From positions 1 through 40,342 of the forward strand of contig JAGATD010000014.1 in assembly GCA_017621415.1 (NCBI GenBank): a stretch of 40,342 bases of DNA. The letters run 5' to 3'. Made by a program: the position numbers and the translations under genes. The notes beneath the pieces are model-generated. The model made no database searches. It was not told the DNA's origin and worked only from the letters and a program-made list of their open reading frames with translations. Each line of letters opens with the position of its first letter. Position 1 is the first letter of the stretch. This document shows, in pieces, positions 36,350-40,342 of this stretch. The DNA comes from Clostridia bacterium (lineage in GTDB: Bacteria; Bacillota; Clostridia; Oscillospirales; CAG-272).

Positions 36350-37627
36350 TTATTTTATTCTATCTCCGTACAAAGCGCCGCAACCGAGGTTTGCCTCAAT
36401 CTCTGTTAATCGGTTATACTTTGCAATTCTCTCACCGCGGCAGGGCGCTCCCGCCTTTATAAACGGTGCATTTGTTGCAACAGCAAGGTCGGAGATAAAT
36501 GTGTCGACAGTCTCTCCCGAGCGGTGGGAAATAATATATTTGTATCCATGACGTCTTGCCATGTCAATAACATTAAACGTCTCGGTTAGAGTTCCTATTT
36601 GGTTAGGCTTTATGAGTATTGTGTTTGCGTACCTTTTTGCAATTCCTCGCTTAAGTCTCTCCGCATTAGTAACAAAAAGGTCATCGCCAACAAGCATAAT
36701 TCTTTCGCCAAGCCGTTCGGTGAGTCGGATAAATCCATTCTCGTCATCCTCTCCGAGACCGTCTTCAATAGATATTACGGGATAATCGTTAACAAGTCTC
36801 TCGTAGTAATCAATAAGCTCGTCTGCATCGGCTGCCTTTCCGCTTTTTGGCATAATATATCTTTCGCCCTCTGCCCACTCGCTCGACGCAACATCAAGAG
36901 CGATTTTTATTTCCTCTGTATTGTAGCCGGACTGTATGATAGCCTCGGTGATTAGCTCTATTGCCTCCTCGTCACACTTTAAGTCGGGAGCAAATCCGCC
37001 CTCGTCGCCAACCGCGGTAGAATATCCCTTGGCACTTAGAATTTTTGACAGTATTCGGTAAATTTCTGCCCCCGCGCGCACTGCCTCGCAAACAGCAGGT
37101 ACTCCAACGGGCACAAGCATAAATTCCTGTATTTCAAGATTGTTATTTGCGTGCGCTCCGCCGTTTATTACGTTAAACATCGGAACAGGCATACGTCTTG
37201 CGGCCGAGCCTCCAAGGTGCTGAAAAAGTGGTGTACCCAGAGTGAGTGACGCAGCTCTGGCAGCAGCCAGCGACACAGAAAGAGTTGCATTTGCTCCAAG
37301 CCTAGCCTTTGTCTCGGTTCCGTCAAGGTCGCATAGCGCATGGTCAATAGCTGCCTGATTAAAAACCGATTTACCGACAAGAGCAGGGGAGATTATCTCT
37401 TCAATTCCCCTAGCGGTTCCGAGAACACTTTTGCCGTTATATCTTGGCGAATCCGAATCTCTTCGCTCAACAGCTTCGTATTTTCCGACTGATGCTCCCG
37501 AGGGCACGCTTGCAGCTCCCCTCGTTCCGTCACAAAGCTCAACTACTGCCTCAACGGTAGGTGTGCCTCTTGAGTCAAGAATTTCCCTGGCTCTTATTTC
37601 TTTGATTTCACCGCTTTTATTTACCAT
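36350..37627 (-). CDS. eno: enolase
   Basis: A 425-residue enolase, converting 2-phosphoglycerate to phosphoenolpyruvate in glycolysis. Family marks are AREILDSRGTPTVEA (about 13-27), SVPSGASVGKYEAVE (about 40-54), NVINGGAHANNNLEIQEFM (about 152-170), the metal ligands in ALDVASSEW and SIEDGLGEDD (about 284-293) and VGDDLFVTN, the Lys in ILIKPNQIGTLTE (about 335-347) and SHRSGETVDTFISDLAV (about 365-381). AAAGGAG precedes ATG. It lies downstream of folC with a terminator between. The C-terminus ends GALYGDRIK; a diverged copy of this end lies 115 bases beyond the stop. Confidence 0.97.
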   Translation of the reverse strand: MVNKSGEIKEIRAREILDSRGTPTVEAVVELCDGTRGAASVPSGASVGKYEAVERRDSDSPRYNGKSVLGTARGIEEIISPALVGKSVFNQAAIDHALCDLDGTETKARLGANATLSVSLAAARAASLTLGTPLFQHLGGSAARRMPVPMFNVINGGAHANNNLEIQEFMLVPVGVPAVCEAVRAGAEIYRILSKILSAKGYSTAVGDEGGFAPDLKCDEEAIELITEAIIQSGYNTEEIKIALDVASSEWAEGERYIMPKSGKAADADELIDYYERLVNDYPVISIEDGLGEDDENGFIRLTERLGERIMLVGDDLFVTNAERLKRGIAKRYANTILIKPNQIGTLTETFNVIDMARRHGYKYIISHRSGETVDTFISDLAVATNAPFIKAGAPCRGERIAKYNRLTEIEANLGCGALYGDRIK

Positions 37628-37687
37628 AAAATCACTCCTTTAAGTAGCTTTGTTTCTTAATTATTGACGGAGGATTTTATAAGTATT

Positions 37688-37717
37688 CAAAAAAGGACTG
37701 TCAAATGACAGCCCCTT
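37688..37717 (-). terminator. folT-folC terminator
   Basis: On the minus strand AAGG-GG-CTGTC pairs with GACAG-T-CCTT around an ATTT loop, followed by TTTTTTG. Confidence 0.75.
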
Positions 37718-37721
37718 AAAA

Positions 37722-38993
37722 TTAGTTGCTTATTGCGTTTATAACATCAACATAGGTATAAAGCGAGCCGAGACAGCAAAGCGATGTGCCAAGCTCCCTT
37801 GCTTTTTCTTTACCAAGCCTTAGCGCTTCTCCGATACCCGGGGTAGCAGATGCCTCAATTCCATAACCCGAAAGAACGCTTGCAAACTCCTCTGCGGAGA
37901 GCGCCCTCGGATTATCGGGCGTAATTGTATATGCGTGAGATATAACCTCAGACATAGAGCTTGCAATAGTCTTGTAGTCCTTGTCGGAAAGCACACCCGA
38001 AACAAGAACAAGCTTTTGATTCTGGAAATACTGCTTAATGCTGCTTACCGCCGCCGCTATTCCCTCAGGGTTGTGGGCTCCGTCAAAAATAACCGTGGGC
38101 TCATTCCCGATTATCTCAAATCTGGCTCTCCACTTTGCATCTTTCAGTCCTGAATAAAGGGCTTCGTCAGAGATATTAAGCCCTCTTGTTCTAAGTATTT
38201 TAACTGCCTCAATCACAAGAGCAGCATTCCTCGGTTGATACATGCCAAGTAGAGAAATTTTTGCATTTTGTAAATCTTTGTAGTCAAAAACGGTGCCGTT
38301 AAGGCTTGCACTATTGATTTTCAACTTTGAATAGTCAGGATAATATATGTCCGATTTTTGACTTTGGGCAACCGCTGATATAACCTCTTTTGCTTCTATG
38401 TCCTCGCCGCCAAAGAGTACGGGAGCGCCGTCTTTTATTATCCCTGCCTTTTCTTTAGCTATTTTTTTTACAGTATCACCGAGAAAAGCCGTGTGGTCAA
38501 GTGAAATTCCCGTGATAACCGAGAGGTAAGGGCTGCTTATAATGTTGGTGGAGTCAAGCCTGCCGCCCATTCCGCACTCAAGAACAACAACATCGCATCC
38601 CTCTCGCTTAAAGTATTCAAATGCGATAGCTGTTATTAATTCAAACTCGGTGGGCTTGTCCTGCATCGCTTCTGCAATAGGCTTTACATATTCGGTAATT
38701 TCGGCAAGAACATTATCGGGTATATCCTCACCGTTAACTCTCATTCTCTCGTTAAAGCGGTAAATGAACGGTGAAGTGTAAAGTCCCACATTGTAGCCTG
38801 CAGCCCTAAGCACCGAGTCGGTCATTGAGCAAAAGGACCCTTTGCCGTTAGTTCCAGCGACGTGAATAAATTTCAAATCCCTTTCTGGGTGACCGAGCTT
38901 TTCGCACAGCTCACCTATTCTCTCAAGCCCCGGCTTGCAAAAGGTCCAGGAAATGCCGTGAATGTATTCAAGAGCCTCATCGTAGGTCATCAT
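37722..38993 (-). CDS. folC: folylpolyglutamate synthase / dihydrofolate synthase
   Basis: A 423-residue Mur-ligase-fold enzyme that adds glutamates to folates, keeping them in the cell. The ATP loop is FIHVAGTNGKGSFCSM (about 42-57), followed by GLYTSPFIYRFNERMRVNG (about 75-93), ECGMGGRLDSTN (about 138-149), ITGISLDHTAFLGDTV (about 159-174) and GAHNPEGI (about 310-317). It begins MMTYDEALEYIH, three bases after folT, so both are one transcript under the THF riboswitch. A folate importer with a retention enzyme is a salvage pair. Confidence 0.95.
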   Translation of the reverse strand: MMTYDEALEYIHGISWTFCKPGLERIGELCEKLGHPERDLKFIHVAGTNGKGSFCSMTDSVLRAAGYNVGLYTSPFIYRFNERMRVNGEDIPDNVLAEITEYVKPIAEAMQDKPTEFELITAIAFEYFKREGCDVVVLECGMGGRLDSTNIISSPYLSVITGISLDHTAFLGDTVKKIAKEKAGIIKDGAPVLFGGEDIEAKEVISAVAQSQKSDIYYPDYSKLKINSASLNGTVFDYKDLQNAKISLLGMYQPRNAALVIEAVKILRTRGLNISDEALYSGLKDAKWRARFEIIGNEPTVIFDGAHNPEGIAAAVSSIKQYFQNQKLVLVSGVLSDKDYKTIASSMSEVISHAYTITPDNPRALSAEEFASVLSGYGIEASATPGIGEALRLGKEKARELGTSLCCLGSLYTYVDVINAISN

Positions 38994-38996
38994 ACT

Positions 38997-39539
38997 TTAA
39001 AGGTGTCCTCCCTTAATAGAAATAATCGCCGAGCAAACAGCGCGATTTCTTAAAAGCATAAATATGAGTATACATTCTAAGCACCCTACCAAAATGTAGT
39101 TGAAAAGCCGCCATAGCATAAGAATGTAAAGAGGGAAGCTGTAAAAGGCGGCGAGGCCAAAGGTCTTTATTACAACAGAGCCTATAAGATGAGCAAGAAT
39201 TATACTTAGCGTTACAGAAAAAGCAGAGGAAGCCTTAGCTTTCTTTAATAACAGGTGACATCCTCCGCTCACGGCGCCAACCGCAACAGCTCCGAGAGTA
39301 ACAAGCGGGTTGATTTCATATCCAACAAGCAGACATCCCACAAGGTCCGCGACAGCTCCTACAAGAGCGCCCGCAAGCGGTCCAAAGGCAATTCCCGCAA
39401 AAAGTATCGGCAGGTTTTCAAAGCTGAATCTTAAAACATTGCCAATACCGAATGCCAGATACTTGCCGCAAATGATGCTGATAGCCGAAAGCATGGCCGC
39501 CACTACTAAGATTTTGACCGAAATAATTTCTTTCCTCAT
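38997..39539 (-). CDS. folT: folate ECF transporter substrate-binding component FolT
   Basis: A 180-residue S component of an energy-coupling-factor importer with about six membrane segments. Family marks: VAAMLSAISIICGKYLAFGI (about 12-31), RFSFENLPILFAGIAFGPLAGA (split, about 37-58) and DLVGCLLVGYEINPLVTLGA (about 65-84). Start ATG 39539 has GGAGGTG seven bases upstream; an ATG six codons earlier is in frame but overlaps the ribosome site. It needs the shared EcfA/EcfT module, not in the window. The THF riboswitch upstream and folC downstream confirm folate as the substrate. Confidence 0.93.
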   Translation of the reverse strand: MRKEIISVKILVVAAMLSAISIICGKYLAFGIGNVLRFSFENLPILFAGIAFGPLAGALVGAVADLVGCLLVGYEINPLVTLGAVAVGAVSGGCHLLLKKAKASSAFSVTLSIILAHLIGSVVIKTFGLAAFYSFPLYILMLWRLFNYILVGCLECILIFMLLRNRAVCSAIISIKGGHL

Positions 39540-39622
39540 AAAAAACACCTCCATCATACAGATTTACATCTCCGTACCATGAAGGGCGATAAAGCGTCAT
39601 GCGCCATATAGTCTTTTAGGCA

Positions 39623-39726
39623 ACAGTGGGATGCGAAAGCTACACCGCAGTAATTTGAATTTACATTCGTCCGAGTGACAACTCCCCGTCCACCCGGCAC
39701 TAAAGGCGCATAGCTTCCTACTCTGT
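39623..39726 (-). promoter_or_regulatory. tetrahydrofolate (THF) riboswitch
   Basis: On the minus strand the element runs from ACAGAGTAG (39726-39718) to GCATCCCACTGT (39634-39623), whose ends pair (ACAG with CTGT). The core GTGCCGG, GGGAGTTG and CGGACGAA words of the THF-I class and the GCGGTGTAGC return arm are present. It lies 84 bases ahead of folT, so it senses reduced folate and lowers import. No hairpin with a T-run follows, so control is probably translational. Confidence 0.9.
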
Positions 39727-39739
39727 TATGTACGACAGT

Positions 39740-39768
39740 AGTATAGCACAAAGTGTTTCGGTTTTCAA
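39740..39768 (-). promoter_or_regulatory. promoter of folT-folC
   Basis: On the minus strand TTGAAA (39768-39763), a 17-base spacer ending GTGC (extended -10) and TATACT (39745-39740). Confidence 0.75.
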
Positions 39769-39873
39769 GAGGTTTTTTGAAAAAGATTGACCGCTAAAAT
39801 ACACAAAATGCAAAGCGCTTCCGAGAAAAAAATGAAGCAACTGAACAAAATTGATAAAATTTTGGCAAATCTA

Positions 39874-39902
39874 TTGTATTGTTGTTTTTTTTGTGCTATA
39901 AT
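39874..39902 (+). promoter_or_regulatory. promoter of gapA
   Basis: TTGTAT (39874-39879), a 17-base T-rich spacer ending GTGC (extended -10) and TATAAT (39897-39902). Confidence 0.75.
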
Positions 39903-39978
39903 TATTGTCGGTGTAAAAGGTTTTTGCATCAAATCAAATCTGTTTATAAAAATTTTTATATTTTGGAGGATTTTCAAA

Positions 39979-40342
39979 ATGGCAAATGTTAAGGTTGCTA
40001 TCAACGGCTTCGGCCGTATCGGACGTCTTGCTTTCAGACAGATGTTCGGCGCTGAGGGTTACGATATCGTAGCTATCAACGACCTCACCAAGGCTTCTAT
40101 GCTCGCTCATCTTCTTAAGTACGACACCGCTCAGGGTCGTTACGACGGTCACACCGTAGTTGCTGACGACGAGGCTAACACAATCACTGTTGACGGCAAG
40201 GTTCTCAAGATCTATGCTGAGAAGGACGCTGCTAACTGCCCTTGGGGCGAGCTTGGCGTTGACGTAGTTCTCGAGTGCACCGGCTTCTACTGCTCTACTG
40301 AGAAGTCCATGGCTCACATCAACGCAGGCGCGAAGAAGGTTG
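39979..40342 (+). CDS. gapA: glyceraldehyde-3-phosphate dehydrogenase (3' end cut by the window edge)
   Basis: The first 121 codons of a type I GAPDH, the NAD-dependent glycolytic enzyme. It starts [20 protein letters not shown], the NAD-binding GxGxxG fold. IVAINDL (about residues 30-36), [13 protein letters not shown] (about 45-57) and [17 protein letters not shown] (about 97-113) match the family; the catalytic Cys lies beyond the edge. GGAGG precedes ATG. Codon use is strongly biased to abundant codons, as in rpsB and tsf, marking high expression. Confidence 0.97.
   Translation, partial: MANVKVAINGFGRIGRLAFRQMFGAEGYDIVAINDLTKASMLAHLLKYDTAQGRYDGHTVVADDEANTITVDGKVLKIYAEKDAANCPWGELGVDVVLECTGFYCSTEKSMAHINAGAKKV

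Overview
The window looks like a chromosomal segment of an anaerobic Bacillota bacterium of class Clostridia, probably an uncultured gut lineage. The evidence is the gene content (DUF134 regulator, RqcH, YhaO/YhaN, a THF riboswitch ahead of folT-folC, a class A RNase P RNA), many AGGAGG-type ribosome binding sites, several TTG starts, and near-consensus promoters that almost all have a 17-bp spacer. I see no rRNA operon, CRISPR array, insertion sequence or prophage. No species can be named from the sequence.

Layout. 1-1253 (minus): a DUF134 regulator, a small Cys/His-rich membrane protein and an ABC ATPase cut by the window edge, under a consensus promoter with a direct-repeat operator candidate. 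1695-2435 (minus): a four-helix-bundle (23S IVP-type) protein coupled to a frameshifted partner. 2667-2742: tRNA-Trp with encoded CCA. 2906-4919: MFS transporter plus radical SAM/SPASM enzyme. 4920-5513: a non-coding repeat mosaic containing a tandem hairpin array and a MITE-like element. 5514-6602 (minus): CE15-like esterase. 6776-11240 (plus): cca, a DapF-fold protein that has lost its catalytic cysteines and seems to start at ATT, rqcH, and mnmM, with a heptanucleotide array at the rqcH/mnmM junction. 12383-14107: rpsB-tsf. 14213-16676: a 50-residue membrane peptide, a CYTH protein, Lgt, a small repeat-containing membrane protein and a divergent Xre regulator with paired palindromes. 21130 down to 16962 (minus): murD-lipoprotein-cysteine desulfurase-rlmH. 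21282-21771: rnpB. 26119 down to 21801 (minus): PocR/AraC regulator, yhaO, yhaN. 26287-32235 (plus): an amino-sugar cluster (NahK-like kinase, creatininase-family hydrolase, NSS transporter, NagA, ASKHA kinase) divergent from the AraC regulator. 32386-34555 (minus): GNAT, then a TMEM86-like and a TMEM164/YwaF-like membrane protein pair. 34754-36139: MATE exporter. 37627 down to 36350 (minus): enolase. 39539 down to 37722 (minus): folT-folC behind a THF riboswitch. 39979-end: gapA, cut by the edge.

How it fits together. Most of the window is housekeeping: translation, tRNA/rRNA modification, ribosome rescue, glycolysis, folate supply and cell wall. The accessory interest lies in the amino-sugar cluster, the possible ether-lipid gene pair, and non-coding structure: the hairpin array with a constant TATATCGAA linker at 4977-5081, the heptamer array that supplies both a stop codon and Shine-Dalgarno cores, and a diverged second copy of the enolase C-terminus next to an interspersed repeat.
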